A DNA stretch of 64,000 nt from Prolixibacteraceae bacterium (GCA_025210775.1 JAOARB010000032.1:124001-188000), one strand, 5' to 3'; positions 37,101-46,911 are shown, counted from the stretch's first letter. Notes: a model not told the origin generated them from the sequence alone. A program made the numbers and translations.

Positions 37101-38402
37101 CCGGAAAAAGTAACCATTAATTGTAATATCAAAAATGGTTATGATATAGAATCTAAAGGGATTATCTATTCTGAAAGAGAAGATTTCTTGAATTCTCATC
37201 GATTAGATAATGATACACAGACAAACCAATACCAAGAGGTATTAACGAACCTTAAAGAAGTAACAAACTATTATTTCAAATCCTACTGTATTATAGGAGG
37301 AGAAACAGCGTTCAGTGATATCAAACAGATCACAACATATTATCATGCACCTTTAAACAATCCTAATAATTTTAGAGGAATCGCAATTGATCCAACAACT
37401 ATAAGATTAAAATGGGATTCACCTAATCAAGTGAGCCAGAAACTATGGGTTATTGCTTCAAATAAAAGCTTTGATGTGCTAAACAATCCATCAGCAGGTT
37501 CGAAAAAAGAAGATTATGAAATATGTAAGATTATTGATGGAAATCAGAAGAAGATAGACATCACGAACTTAAATCCGAACAGTACTTATTATTTCAAGAT
37601 CATTGCATGTAATAATGATGGTATTAATCAACGATTCTGTAAAAACAACATTCCTCAAACAAAATCTATTACTCCAGAACAAAGTGATTATCCACTTGCA
37701 TTATATGCTCATGGGAACTCTAATATGATTGAGAGAGTGGTATTTAACACAATTAACAATGCTGGACTACGAGATGATAAAGGAGGTAATTTCCATAAAT
37801 TTAGCGATATCACTACTTCTATCGAAAGAGGTAATTCTTACAAATTGGAACTTCAAGTAGAACCTCCGAATAACAATAAATATTTTGCAAAAGCATGGAT
37901 AGATTGGAACCAAAATAAGGAGCTTGAAACAAGCGAATGTTATCTATTAAAAGACGATAATTCAAAAATATATGCATTCGATATAGAAGTTCCTGCTTAT
38001 GCAGAAACAGGAAATACAACACTCAGAATCGTATATGCTTCTAGTAACTATGAAGGCACGATTACCTCACATGGTATAAATACTACAGAATTTGGTATGG
38101 TAGAAGAGTATTCTCTTGAAGTTCTTGATGGTCTTACGTCAACTTCTATCAAAGATGGTATACGTAAGATGGGAGCTATGGCTTATCCAAACCCAGTAGT
38201 TCATGAGATGATCCTTACAATCAAGATAGACATCTGTGATGATGCGGCATATTCCATCTATGACAATAATGGTAGATGTATCATGAATAGTAAGATCACC
38301 GATCAGACAACTAAAATTAATATGGATGTTGCTACAGGTGTTTATACTCTAGTTCTTAAAAATAACGGAGAAACAGGGATTAAAAAGATTATTGTCCAAT
38401 AA
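34200..38402 (+). CDS. Gingipain-like C25 cysteine peptidase with T9SS sorting domain
   Basis: The 1,400-residue secreted protease starts with a Sec signal peptide (cleavage near YGQ, residue 21). Next come a C25-type propeptide (about 45-205), the C25 catalytic domain (about 215-625; NYLIVTVDKYKEAAEELAKW, LIMGDHEDVPG, His464 in HRDHGYMGG, Cys499 in SMNCHTG), a PKD-like domain (about 710-800), a GEVED-type domain (about 853-954), FN3-like segments (about 960-1150) and a second GEVED-type domain (about 1163-1310). The last 75 residues are a type A T9SS signal (AYPNPV, then ATGVYTLVLKNN). It should be exported and surface-attached or released, degrading proteins outside the cell. Confidence 0.92.
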   Translation: MNNIYILILLLFSISLNSYGQDGYLTAKRRKSYSSSINNTPTISHNLKNDKSIVEIDLSSCKYHKKEFKEDGNWMFLQLKGFPYIHQAGAPAIPTKQFIYEVEGEYDLEVKEGSYVTHNNILVHPVKEDDIDTEGVPNKPYYINKEIYATDAFFPKHSVEIQNVQKASGRTYVTVRISPIQYNPVTKELRIFSHLSYTLKGVKNPNHSKKRKESNINDQPDNYLIVTVDKYKEAAEELAKWKALQGFKVEIESRQSWEAADVKKVIHDKYNTLPSHLQYFLIMGDHEDVPGELYKKTYAGNVTEYASDLYYSCMDGEDDYTADIAHGRISCRSYQEATTIVNKIIKYEKTPINNPNFYRTALCCAQFQDVADSEAPDGEAARRFCQTSEEVRDYLTGEQNYFVNRVYYTDPGNTPMKWNNGSFGDGSLIPEELRRKNGFNWDGDAADIKREIEDGRFFILHRDHGYMGGSGWAHPRFVSRDVDNLENGDLLPVVFSMNCHTGEFKLPECFAEKFVKNPKGGAIGVIAASNFSFSGYNDALTAGMIDALWSNPGLTPQIGHFIGNGEKPGHLDGVERMGDVLNQGLLRMQETYYSGGQSDIYTHRLFHYFGDPTMKMWTRQPSVISAEIPEQINMDSKTLTISNIENTSLTFTLVQNGEIISYTKKEANTNQVTLKFNNISPEYPLYIGVFGTNKIPTVKELFIEGNNHKPIADFIYSRSSDSYQDDNNPITFIFSNKSTYIPKSYRWTFTPNNVKYIDETSETSTNPKVQFLESGTYEVSLTATNNNGNDTKTLASPIHIESVKACCLPTLGNNYNKILNFNISNLDIASTNKGWEDDPYNSNISQGVAILKKGERTPFTIDVDARSSNYSIHIDLNNDGQFSEDEQLFETTDSKGVEGSTVQGEITIPNNIAKDKCNIPLRLRISQYTAWSKTGPCEKRDWGQTQDYGIVIRDGQATPVIESISNTPEKVTINCNIKNGYDIESKGIIYSEREDFLNSHRLDNDTQTNQYQEVLTNLKEVTNYYFKSYCIIGGETAFSDIKQITTYYHAPLNNPNNFRGIAIDPTTIRLKWDSPNQVSQKLWVIASNKSFDVLNNPSAGSKKEDYEICKIIDGNQKKIDITNLNPNSTYYFKIIACNNDGINQRFCKNNIPQTKSITPEQSDYPLALYAHGNSNMIERVVFNTINNAGLRDDKGGNFHKFSDITTSIERGNSYKLELQVEPPNNNKYFAKAWIDWNQNKELETSECYLLKDDNSKIYAFDIEVPAYAETGNTTLRIVYASSNYEGTITSHGINTTEFGMVEEYSLEVLDGLTSTSIKDGIRKMGAMAYPNPVVHEMILTIKIDICDDAAYSIYDNNGRCIMNSKITDQTTKINMDVATGVYTLVLKNNGETGIKKIIVQ

Positions 38403-38420
38403 TCTTTATTCAAAATCTAA

Positions 38421-38456
38421 TAAGAGGATGACCATAAAAGGACATCCTCTTTTTTA
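38421..38456 (+). terminator. C25 protease gene terminator
   Basis: AAGAGGATG pairs with CATCCTCTT, followed by a T-run, starting about 20 bases after the stop. Confidence 0.8.
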
Positions 38457-38511
38457 TTTTCTTTAAAACATACTCTTAGATAACGATCTTAATTCGATTA
38501 AGATATTAAAG

Positions 38512-38543
38512 AAAAAAGGCTGATCTGATATACAGAACAGCCT
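38512..38543 (-). terminator. Terminator of the glycogen cluster
   Basis: On the minus strand AGGCTG pairs with CAGCCT and is followed by T6; it is just beyond the glgP stop. Confidence 0.7.
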
Positions 38544-38567
38544 CTAAAAGATGATGTATCTAATAAA

Positions 38568-41159
38568 TTAAATCCATCTCACTAATTTAAGGTCTTGACG
38601 ATTAGCCAATAGATCATTAGATGGATAAATACGGATACCATAATTGTATGTTCCAGGTTTATCCAAATTCAAATCTAACTCATAATGAGCAAATTGACTT
38701 TCATCTAATTCTTTATTTATATTGAAAAGATCCGTAGATACAATCTTTGGATTCTCGTCTAATGTCGCAATGACAAGTTCTACATTAATATCTTCAGACT
38801 TTAACCCTTTAAGATCAAGAGTCACTCTTGAAGTATACTTGTGTCCCATAATATAAGAATTACGGATACCATCCTCAAGATCAATATTAATCACTTCAAT
38901 CTTATTCCAATTTTCAAGAACTGCCTTTTTCCACTCTACTAATTCTTGTACAGCCTTTCTTTCGTTAGACTCAAGAAGCTCTTTTCTCTCTAACATTGGA
39001 AGATAGAAACGCTGGTTGTAGTCATTCACCATACGACTCATGGTAAAATGAGGGACAACCTCAGCATATGAATTCTTGATATATTGAACCCAGCGGTGAG
39101 GTACATCATACTCATCTCTATAGTAGTAAGCAGGAGCAATCTCATTCTCAATAATATTATAGATTGTATCTGCATCTAACTCATCTTGATGATTCTGATT
39201 TTCATAGGCACGTTCTTGTGTCAATGCCCATCCTGCTTCAGGTTTATATCCTTCACACCACCATCCATCAAGAACAGAGAAGTGTAGTGTACCATTCATA
39301 ACAGCTTTCTCTCCACTAGTACCAGAAGCTTCTAAAGGTCGTGTTGGTGTATTCATCCATACATCTACTCCTTGAACTAATTTCTTAGCCACTTCCATAT
39401 CATAGTTCTCTAAGAAAATGATCTTACCAATGAATTCTTTTCTTTGAGACACTTCATGAATAAAACGGATCAAATCCTGACCAGCCTTATCTGCAGGGTG
39501 TGCTTTACCAGCAAATAATAATTGTACTGGACGATTTGGATTATTTACAATCGCATTCAATCGTTCAATATTTCTAAACAATAGATGTGCACGCTTATAT
39601 GTTGCGAAACGACGAGCAAAACCAATAGTTAAAGTAGTTGGATTAAATTTATGTAAGATATTACTTACTAAATTTGGATCGATAGTACCTTTAAAAGTAT
39701 GGTTATTCACCCTGCGTTGGATATCTTCAAACAAGAAGGATTTCAACTTAAGTTTGGTTTGCCAGATCTCTGTGTCATGTACACGATAAATCTGATTCCA
39801 AACGTTAGTCTCTTTCTCTTCATTATAGTTATTAATATCTACTTCTTCTTTATCATTACGAAGCTTCTTATGAATCGATTTCCATATAGGATTGGTCCAT
39901 GTTGGATAGTGAACACCATTGGTTACGAAGCCAATATTGGTTAACTCCTCAGGTCTATATCCTGGATAAAGTGGAGCCAATAATTCACGACTTACAGCAC
40001 CATGTAGCTTACTTACTCCATTAATATTATTAGAGAAATTAGAAGCTAGGTAACTCATATTAAAATGATCCTCATAAGGATTAGCTTTACCTAATTCCAA
40101 AAGATGATCAAAACCAATACCTAATCTATTCGCATAATTATAGAAATATGTTTTAAATAGATCTACGTGGAAAGAATCATGACCCGCTGGCACAGGAGTA
40201 TGAGTTGTAAATAGGTTGGTTGCCTTCACTATTTCAGCAGCTTCCATAAAACTCATCTTACCTTTTGCTACGTAATTGGCAATACGCTCTAGACAAATAA
40301 AAGCAGCATGCCCCTCATTACAATGGTAGATATCTGATTTAACACCGCATTTCTCTAGCACTTTAATACCACCAATACCTAGTACGATCTCTTGCTTTAA
40401 TCGGTTTTCATTATCTCCTCCGTAAAGGTGGTGAGTAATAGAACGATCATACTCTTGGTTCGCTTCAAAGTCTGTATCTAAAAGTAATAGTGGTATAGAA
40501 CCTACATTAGCTTCCCAAACACGAATAAAAACTTTTCTATCTGGAAGGTCTACATCCACAACTACCCATGAACCATTACTATCATAAACAGGTTTAACAG
40601 GTATTTTTGTAAATGTCTCTTCTTCGTAAACAGCAGTTTGTTCTCCTTTTCCATTAATGGCTTGTGTAAAATAGCCATAACGATAAAGAAGACCGATACC
40701 GGTCATATTTACATTAAGATCAGAACACTCTTTTAGGTAATCCCCAGCAAGAACGCCTAAACCTCCTGAATATATTTTAAGACTCGCATGAAGACCAAAT
40801 TCCATACTAAAATAGGCAATGGATGGTCCTAGTGGAGTCTTTCTCTTTTCTAAATATTGATCAAGACGTTTTTCTACTTTTGCCATCTTTAGACGGAAGT
40901 CATGATCATCAACTAAATTTCTTAATCTATCTAATGGTACTTCTTGCAATAATACTATTGGATTCTTATTGCATTTATGCCATAGATCCGAATCAATAGC
41001 CTCAAACAAATCTTGAGCATCATCATTCCATGACCACCAAAGGTTATTTGCAATCTTTTTTAAAGGGGATAGCTCTTCAAAGAGCTCAGACTCAATAACA
41101 ATCTTCTTCCAATTTGGAGAAGTTGCAGTATTGGCACTGAAGAGTGAATAATTTTCCAT
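38568..41159 (-). CDS. glgP: Alpha-glucan (glycogen/maltodextrin) phosphorylase, GT35
   Basis: The 863-residue PLP enzyme releases glucose-1-phosphate from alpha-1,4-glucans. Landmarks are the ANNLWWSWN start (SpoT-like N-terminal block of the short bacterial class), YFSMEFGLHASLKIYSGGLGVLAGD, the GFARRFATYKRAHLL phosphate/substrate region and the PLP lysine, Lys618, in SGTSGEKAVMNG. The last 100 residues extend beyond the catalytic core as a beta domain, as in Bacteroidia and Thermotoga relatives. Last gene of the debranching-GT4-GH57-glgP run; a symmetrical hairpin lies between it and the GH57 gene. Confidence 0.95.
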   Translation of the reverse strand: MENYSLFSANTATSPNWKKIVIESELFEELSPLKKIANNLWWSWNDDAQDLFEAIDSDLWHKCNKNPIVLLQEVPLDRLRNLVDDHDFRLKMAKVEKRLDQYLEKRKTPLGPSIAYFSMEFGLHASLKIYSGGLGVLAGDYLKECSDLNVNMTGIGLLYRYGYFTQAINGKGEQTAVYEEETFTKIPVKPVYDSNGSWVVVDVDLPDRKVFIRVWEANVGSIPLLLLDTDFEANQEYDRSITHHLYGGDNENRLKQEIVLGIGGIKVLEKCGVKSDIYHCNEGHAAFICLERIANYVAKGKMSFMEAAEIVKATNLFTTHTPVPAGHDSFHVDLFKTYFYNYANRLGIGFDHLLELGKANPYEDHFNMSYLASNFSNNINGVSKLHGAVSRELLAPLYPGYRPEELTNIGFVTNGVHYPTWTNPIWKSIHKKLRNDKEEVDINNYNEEKETNVWNQIYRVHDTEIWQTKLKLKSFLFEDIQRRVNNHTFKGTIDPNLVSNILHKFNPTTLTIGFARRFATYKRAHLLFRNIERLNAIVNNPNRPVQLLFAGKAHPADKAGQDLIRFIHEVSQRKEFIGKIIFLENYDMEVAKKLVQGVDVWMNTPTRPLEASGTSGEKAVMNGTLHFSVLDGWWCEGYKPEAGWALTQERAYENQNHQDELDADTIYNIIENEIAPAYYYRDEYDVPHRWVQYIKNSYAEVVPHFTMSRMVNDYNQRFYLPMLERKELLESNERKAVQELVEWKKAVLENWNKIEVINIDLEDGIRNSYIMGHKYTSRVTLDLKGLKSEDINVELVIATLDENPKIVSTDLFNINKELDESQFAHYELDLNLDKPGTYNYGIRIYPSNDLLANRQDLKLVRWI

Positions 41160-41177
41160 GTCTTAGTGTTTATATGA

Positions 41178-41214
41178 GAGGAACGATCTTTTCAATAAAA
41201 AAAGATCGAACCTC
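41178..41214 (-). other. Intercistronic stem-loop in the glycogen cluster
   Basis: GAGGAACGATCTTTT and AAAAGATCGAACCTC are inverted repeats (15-base arms, the AA/AA positions unpaired), separated by seven bases. No U-tract follows, so a role in mRNA processing or differential stability is more likely than termination. Confidence 0.55.
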
Positions 41215-41267
41215 TTAGGTGTTTTTATCTCTAATGATTTGAATCAATGTAAATACTATACTTTGTA

Positions 41268-42518
41268 CTACTCACACTGTGTTTCGATAATCTTTTTAAG
41301 ATGATCTATTCCGTGTTCTAGTTTCTTCTCAGGGGTTTCTTTCTCTAATTGAATACGAAAATCATTTATCACATTCATGTAATTTATAAATGCATCATAT
41401 GGAGATTCATAAGGGGTTTCACGCCATTGCACTTGTCCATCAGAAAACCATTTTGTACTCATATAATTAAAATGATCTGATGATTGTAGATAGTTCCATT
41501 CTCTACATTTCTCTTGATCCTTACACTCATTCATTAATGGTTGGATATCATATAACTTAGCAAAAGCCTCCTTCTGAAGATCATTACCAAGCCATGCAGA
41601 AAGATCTCTCTCTTCGTCACTCCAAGAAATTGGATACGTCACATGTACAGCAGAGATCGTTTGTAACTCTTCAATTGTTTTAGAAGGAGTATCAAATTCA
41701 ACAGACTCATCTTCTACAACCAAAGGAACGATAGAAGAGATAAACTCATATATTCCTGAATCTTTAGTGTTATACTTACCTATCGATTCATAATCAAAAC
41801 AAATATTATAAACCTCTTCTTTAGGATCTGAATCTTTTATCCAAGAGAAATATTTTTCTGCTGTTAATGGATATTCACTCCACTCTGTATTAGAGAATTT
41901 AAAACGAATATCATCACTTAGTTTATAGTTACGTAACAGCACTTTTAGTCTTGGATTAATCGCATTACAATAAACAAAATTTGGACTCTTCCATCCCAAA
42001 ATATGTTTTGCACCCTCAGTAATCATTCCATCGAAACCTAATTCTGCAACAGTCTCACCTATTTCATCCGAATATATTAAGTGCGTATTCCTAAAAACTT
42101 TAGGTTTTTGTCCGAACAATTCTTCTATGACTCTACTATGTTGAGTTACCTGCCTCTTAAACTCCTCTTTATTATTTACAGAGGCCAATGAATGTGCGTA
42201 AGTTTCTGATAAAAATTCAACACATCCTGTTTGAGCCAATCTCTGGAATGATTCAATTACTATTGGACAATAGTTTTGGAACAACTCTAATGTCGTTCCA
42301 GATATAGAAAAGGCAACCTTAAAAGCACCTTTATACTTCTCAATCAACGATAACAAACGATCATTGTTTGGTAAGTATACAGAAGTTGCCATATTTTGGA
42401 TCTCACTCTCGTTATGATAATCATCAAAATAATAATGATCATTTCCAATATCTAGGAAACGATACTTTCTAAGGTTATAAGGGTGATGTATCTGGAAATA
42501 AAGTGAAATTTTTTTCAT
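41268..42518 (-). CDS. Glycoside hydrolase family 57 protein (alpha-amylase-like)
   Basis: The 416-residue protein is cytoplasmic. The start ISLYFQIHHPYNL is the GH57 region I (HxHxP-type), followed by FSISGTTLELF, region EFLSETYAHSL and NTHLIYSDEIG, consistent with the (beta/alpha)7 barrel. GH57 members act on alpha-1,4 or alpha-1,6 glucans; Bacteroidia commonly place one beside GT4 and debranching genes. It begins 12 bases after the GT4 stop. Specificity (amylase versus glucanotransferase) is not readable. Confidence 0.88.
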   Translation of the reverse strand: MKKISLYFQIHHPYNLRKYRFLDIGNDHYYFDDYHNESEIQNMATSVYLPNNDRLLSLIEKYKGAFKVAFSISGTTLELFQNYCPIVIESFQRLAQTGCVEFLSETYAHSLASVNNKEEFKRQVTQHSRVIEELFGQKPKVFRNTHLIYSDEIGETVAELGFDGMITEGAKHILGWKSPNFVYCNAINPRLKVLLRNYKLSDDIRFKFSNTEWSEYPLTAEKYFSWIKDSDPKEEVYNICFDYESIGKYNTKDSGIYEFISSIVPLVVEDESVEFDTPSKTIEELQTISAVHVTYPISWSDEERDLSAWLGNDLQKEAFAKLYDIQPLMNECKDQEKCREWNYLQSSDHFNYMSTKWFSDGQVQWRETPYESPYDAFINYMNVINDFRIQLEKETPEKKLEHGIDHLKKIIETQCE

Positions 42519-42530
42519 ATTTGTTTGATT

Positions 42531-43829
42531 TTAAGCGTTTACTAAGTCTAGTGTATATTGGTATACGTTTCTAACGTGCTCTGCAGAGTTTTTCCATTCT
42601 AAACTATCTACCTCTACACGACCATGTTTCTTAAACATTCGTGATAGAGATGGATATTCTAGTATCCCATAAATAGAATCTGCCAAAGCATTTACATCCC
42701 AGAAATCAACTTTTATAGCATGTTTTAATACTTCCGCCACTCCTGATTGTTTTGAAATGATTACTGGAACATCAGCCTGCATAGCTTCCAAAGGTGAGAT
42801 ACCAAAAGGCTCTGACACAGAAGGCATCACATAAACATCACTAATACGAAGCATATCAAATACCTCATCTCCTTTTAAGAATCCTGTAAAATGGAATTTA
42901 TCCGAAATACCTAAAGCAGCAGTACGGGTAATCATCTTATTCATCAAATCACCATTACCGGCCATTACAAATCGAACATTATCTGTTTTCTCTAATACCT
43001 TATGGGCGGCTTCAATAAAATATTCAGGACCTTTTTGCATTGTAATACGTCCTAAGAAAGTAACAATCTTCTCATCCACACCTTTACGAATAGACAACTC
43101 TTTCTTTTTAATAGGTTCCACAGCATTATAGACTGTTTCAACCTTATTTGGATCGATGCCATATTTCTCAATCACGATATTACGAGTTAAATTACTCACC
43201 GTAATAATTCTATCAGCCATCTCCATTCCTTCACGCTCAATAGCATAAACCTTAGGGTTAACACTACCACCACTTCTATCGAAGTCGGTGGCATGAACAT
43301 GAATAACTAATGGTTTACCAGAAACTTTCTTAGCTTCTATACCAGCTGGATATGCCAGCCAGTCATGGGCATGTATGATATCGAAATCATTATCTTGTGC
43401 AATCACTCTTGCAACCAAAGAATATCTATATATCTCTTGAATTAGATCTGCCCCATATTTACCTGAAAAAGACAAACAACCATCCTCATTGGTCTCAACC
43501 AACTTAGACTGTGCTTGGATTTTTTTCTGTGTTATATTATAGAATTCCTCTTCTCCTACATAAGGAATAAGGTTAGACTGAACTTCATAAAAATCAATCT
43601 TCTTTTGAACATCCTCAAAAGTTACATCTCTATGTGCGATAGCAACATCTCCAGCGCCAATAATATTTTGGACTTTAGTTGTATCTTCATCACCATATGC
43701 TTTTGGAACTACAAAAGTGACCTCAACGTCTTCAAAATTGGCTAATCCTTTGGTTAAACCATAGCTTGCTGTTCCCAAACCACCACTAATATGTGGTGGA
43801 AATTCCCAGCCGAACATTAATACTTTCAT
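42531..43829 (-). CDS. GT4-type glycosyltransferase / glycogen synthase-like
   Basis: The 432-residue GT-B enzyme begins MKVLMFGWEFPPHISGGLG, typical of starch/glycogen synthase-like proteins, and ends with the donor-site motif SEPFGISPLEAMQADVPVI (E-x7-E). HAHDWLAYPAGIEA is the acceptor-side signature. Flanked by debranching and GH57 genes with gaps of 9 and 12 bases, it is likely to elongate glycogen from a nucleotide-glucose donor. It differs from classical GlgA in length and start. Confidence 0.85.
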   Translation of the reverse strand: MKVLMFGWEFPPHISGGLGTASYGLTKGLANFEDVEVTFVVPKAYGDEDTTKVQNIIGAGDVAIAHRDVTFEDVQKKIDFYEVQSNLIPYVGEEEFYNITQKKIQAQSKLVETNEDGCLSFSGKYGADLIQEIYRYSLVARVIAQDNDFDIIHAHDWLAYPAGIEAKKVSGKPLVIHVHATDFDRSGGSVNPKVYAIEREGMEMADRIITVSNLTRNIVIEKYGIDPNKVETVYNAVEPIKKKELSIRKGVDEKIVTFLGRITMQKGPEYFIEAAHKVLEKTDNVRFVMAGNGDLMNKMITRTAALGISDKFHFTGFLKGDEVFDMLRISDVYVMPSVSEPFGISPLEAMQADVPVIISKQSGVAEVLKHAIKVDFWDVNALADSIYGILEYPSLSRMFKKHGRVEVDSLEWKNSAEHVRNVYQYTLDLVNA

Positions 43830-43838
43830 AATTCTATT

Positions 43839-45812
43839 TTAAACAGATGCAACCTCAAATTTCTTTTCTAGCTCTTTTATCATTCTCTCTGCATACAATA
43901 GTGCATTCACAGACCAACCTTGAGAAATAGCTCCAGATGGTTCATGTGGTGGATTACCACTATATACTTCTGATATAGAACCAATACAGTGTTGATGAAT
44001 TTCTTTCTCAAATTCTTTTAGGACAGATTTACTAAATGCCAATCCTCCTCTTTTATGAATTCTCAAATAGGATTTCACAAACGGTGCAATCAACCATGGG
44101 TGAGCATTTCCTTGATGCATTGCTACCGACCTTTTATCTTGGGTTCCTTTAGAGTCTCCTTTATAGCGCGAATCACGAGGACTTAATGAGCGGATACCAT
44201 TAGGTGTAAGAAGTTCTTTCTTTACAATACTTAAAACTTTCTTCTCAACCTCTCGGGTTACAGGACTAAAATCTAAAGCAACCGCAACTAACATATTTGG
44301 ACGAATACTCCAGTCTTTTTCACCATTCAATGAAACCAAGTCAGCCAAATAGCCCTTATCATTATTCCAGAACATCTCTCTAAAAGATCTTTTTACTTTT
44401 GGAGCCAACTGTTCCATATCTTTCGACAAGCGATTCTCACCCACTTCTTTTGCAAGATATTGAGTATATTTTATCGCATTATACCAAAGTGCGTTGACTT
44501 CAACAGGAAATCCATTTCGAGGAGTTACAGGAACACTATTTAGTTCAGCATCCATCCATGTTAAGGCGATTGAGCCATCACCACCAGAGATCAATCCATT
44601 GTCATGCATATGGATCTGATGTCTAGTACCAGAGATAAATGATTGGATGATAGATTCCATATATTTACCATACTGCTTCCAGATTCTCTCTGGATCTTTG
44701 GTAGCCATCTCCAATTTCTGAAGTACTACAAAGAAATATAAAGAAGCATCCATGGTGTTATAAATATATTTTCCAACACCCCAGTATTTTGGGAAAAGAC
44801 CACCTGAGAGTTTCTGTACTTGTGTATCTAAGATTTTCTCAACTGTAGGAATATTCTTTGGATTACTCAACATTCCCATCAAAGAAACGAAAGTCTGAGT
44901 AACAACGCCATCATACCATGGATATCCTGCAATAAGATCCACACTACTTTTACGCTTAACCAAGAACTGATTTGCAGCATTATTTAAAAAGGCCTTAAAA
45001 GAATCCCTCTGCTTACGTTTACTCAACTCCTGCTCAAATACAGTTTTAAGATCTGCAGGATTCTTTTCTTCTTGAAGTGAACAAGAGAAATAAACACTCT
45101 CTCCTTTTTCTATAGGCAGTTCGAAGTATCCTGGAACATATAGATCTTCGTGGAAATCATATCCACGCTCTTGTTCTTTTGAATACTCTATATTTCGGTA
45201 CCAATCAGGTATCTCGATAAAATCATTCTCTTTTGATAGTTGTAAATACAACTCAGGATATTGAGAGTATAAGCGTTGGTTAATTCCATTTACGGAGAAT
45301 CCATGTTTTGTCTGTACATGCATGTTCTCTTTAGACAAGTTATGAACACATCTAAATGCCATAAAAGGGCGGAAACGCAACGTTGTTTTTGAGTGTGCTT
45401 CTTTCAATGTATACTTTATAATCAATTGGTCTTTATTCTCAACCAAAAGACGTTCCATTGTTAAAATCACTCCACCTACTCGATAGGTTGTTTTGGGGAT
45501 AGTATCTATTGAGAAGTCTCTAATATATTTATGTCCTTTAGGCTCATAAAAACCTCCTGGATATTTATGAATTCCCAGATTAAACTCTTCTCCATGTTGT
45601 ATTACAGTAGTATCAAGAGAAGAAAGTAGAACATGTTTATTCCCGTCAAGCTCATCTAGCTGACATACGAATAAACCATGATACTTCCTAGTGTTACATC
45701 CTGTAAGAGTTGTGCAAGAATAAGTTCCAGACTTGTTGGTTCTTAAGATCTCTCTTGGTAGAGAATACTCAAGATTAACAAGCTGATCCTTATCAAACTT
45801 TAGATAGCTCAT
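43839..45812 (-). CDS. Glycogen debranching enzyme (amylo-alpha-1,6-glucosidase, GH133-type)
   Basis: The 657-residue protein has an N-terminal beta domain (about 1-250; TLTGCNTRKYHGLFVCQLDE, GFYEPKGHKYIRDFSID) and an (alpha/alpha)6 barrel (about 280-640; AGYPWYDGVVTQTFVSLMG, TWMDAELNSVPVTPRNGFPVEVNALWYNA, SGAISQGWSVNALLYA). It removes alpha-1,6 branches left by the phosphorylase. First gene of the four-gene glycogen operon. Confidence 0.93.
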   Translation of the reverse strand: MSYLKFDKDQLVNLEYSLPREILRTNKSGTYSCTTLTGCNTRKYHGLFVCQLDELDGNKHVLLSSLDTTVIQHGEEFNLGIHKYPGGFYEPKGHKYIRDFSIDTIPKTTYRVGGVILTMERLLVENKDQLIIKYTLKEAHSKTTLRFRPFMAFRCVHNLSKENMHVQTKHGFSVNGINQRLYSQYPELYLQLSKENDFIEIPDWYRNIEYSKEQERGYDFHEDLYVPGYFELPIEKGESVYFSCSLQEEKNPADLKTVFEQELSKRKQRDSFKAFLNNAANQFLVKRKSSVDLIAGYPWYDGVVTQTFVSLMGMLSNPKNIPTVEKILDTQVQKLSGGLFPKYWGVGKYIYNTMDASLYFFVVLQKLEMATKDPERIWKQYGKYMESIIQSFISGTRHQIHMHDNGLISGGDGSIALTWMDAELNSVPVTPRNGFPVEVNALWYNAIKYTQYLAKEVGENRLSKDMEQLAPKVKRSFREMFWNNDKGYLADLVSLNGEKDWSIRPNMLVAVALDFSPVTREVEKKVLSIVKKELLTPNGIRSLSPRDSRYKGDSKGTQDKRSVAMHQGNAHPWLIAPFVKSYLRIHKRGGLAFSKSVLKEFEKEIHQHCIGSISEVYSGNPPHEPSGAISQGWSVNALLYAERMIKELEKKFEVASV

Positions 45813-45906
45813 GTTACTAGATTTTTAGTTTGGTGGTTTGGATGTTATTTATGTAAAAACATCTCTTATTCTCCTAAAGTTAACTGAACTATCTAAAAAG
45901 ATGAAA

Positions 45907-46911
45907 TTATTCATGTAAAATTTGACGAAATTGGTGAATTAAATCATCTAAAACGATTGCAGGATGATTATTCTTAATATCATTAATCTTACATAACTGC
46001 TTATTAATGAATTGTTGATGTGCTTCACTATCTGGATTACTAGGTCGATGATTAGCCGATTTAACTAGCTTGTTAATATCTTTCATCAAGGTTACAGTCT
46101 TATTATTCATAAAACTTTTTTTCATATGTTCCCAAATATAATCTATTGCCACATCTGATGGGTGAACCATATCTGCTTTATAAAACCTATAATCTCGTAG
46201 GTCATCCATCATTATTTCATAGGAAGGATAATAATCAATATTCTGTTTACTAAACCCATGAATCAATCGATCTACAGCCAAAAGAAGAGTAGATTTACTT
46301 AATTGGTTCTCTACTGCCCCATCTCTCATATGTCGAATTGGACTTACAGTAAATGTAACTTGGATATCTGAATTCACTTTCCATAGAGATTTAAGCAAAT
46401 CTGCCCACTCCATAATTATCTCATTAGGAGAAAGTCGAAATCGCTTAAATTCCTTTTCAGGTTGTTTATGACAATTTCCCACAACCTTACCTGTCTCCTT
46501 TCTTTCATAAATATATGAAGTGCCAAGAGTTATAAACAGATGTTGAGAAGTCAACAAATAATCATGGGCCATTTGTATCGCGCCGTTTATCTCTTTTAGA
46601 GTATCTTCTTTTGATGATCTATTAAATACACTATGAAATTCAAAAGAACCAAAACTATTTCCCATCCATTGAATTTCATCTTGATCTAACCATTCTAGAT
46701 TAATTACCCTTTTAAGAGCTGAAGCAATAGAACTTGGGTTATATAGAATACCAAGAGGATTTGCGCATACATTAAAAAGGTGTGCTTTTAATTTACTCCC
46801 AATGTTGTCCGTAAAACAAGATCCAAGCAACATTATCTTATCATCGTATGACACCTCTTTATCCGTCTTCAGTGGAGCAATTAAGGTTCTAAATGTTTCG
46901 TAGTGATTCAT
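45907..46911 (-). CDS. GSCFA domain protein
   Basis: The 334-residue protein has the signature IMLLGSCFTDNIGSKL near residue 27, then ANPLGILYNP and ITLGTSYIYERKETGKVVGNCHK and a C-terminal DMVHPSDVAIDYIWE, matching GSCFA, an SGNH/GDSL-hydrolase-like fold common in Bacteroidota. The reaction is unknown; Ser in GSCF and Asp/His in D-M-V-H are plausible catalytic residues. I start at the ATG at 46911; the codon before it is TTG. It overlaps the upstream hydrolase gene by 23 bases. Confidence 0.88.
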   Translation of the reverse strand: MNHYETFRTLIAPLKTDKEVSYDDKIMLLGSCFTDNIGSKLKAHLFNVCANPLGILYNPSSIASALKRVINLEWLDQDEIQWMGNSFGSFEFHSVFNRSSKEDTLKEINGAIQMAHDYLLTSQHLFITLGTSYIYERKETGKVVGNCHKQPEKEFKRFRLSPNEIIMEWADLLKSLWKVNSDIQVTFTVSPIRHMRDGAVENQLSKSTLLLAVDRLIHGFSKQNIDYYPSYEIMMDDLRDYRFYKADMVHPSDVAIDYIWEHMKKSFMNNKTVTLMKDINKLVKSANHRPSNPDSEAHQQFINKQLCKINDIKNNHPAIVLDDLIHQFRQILHE

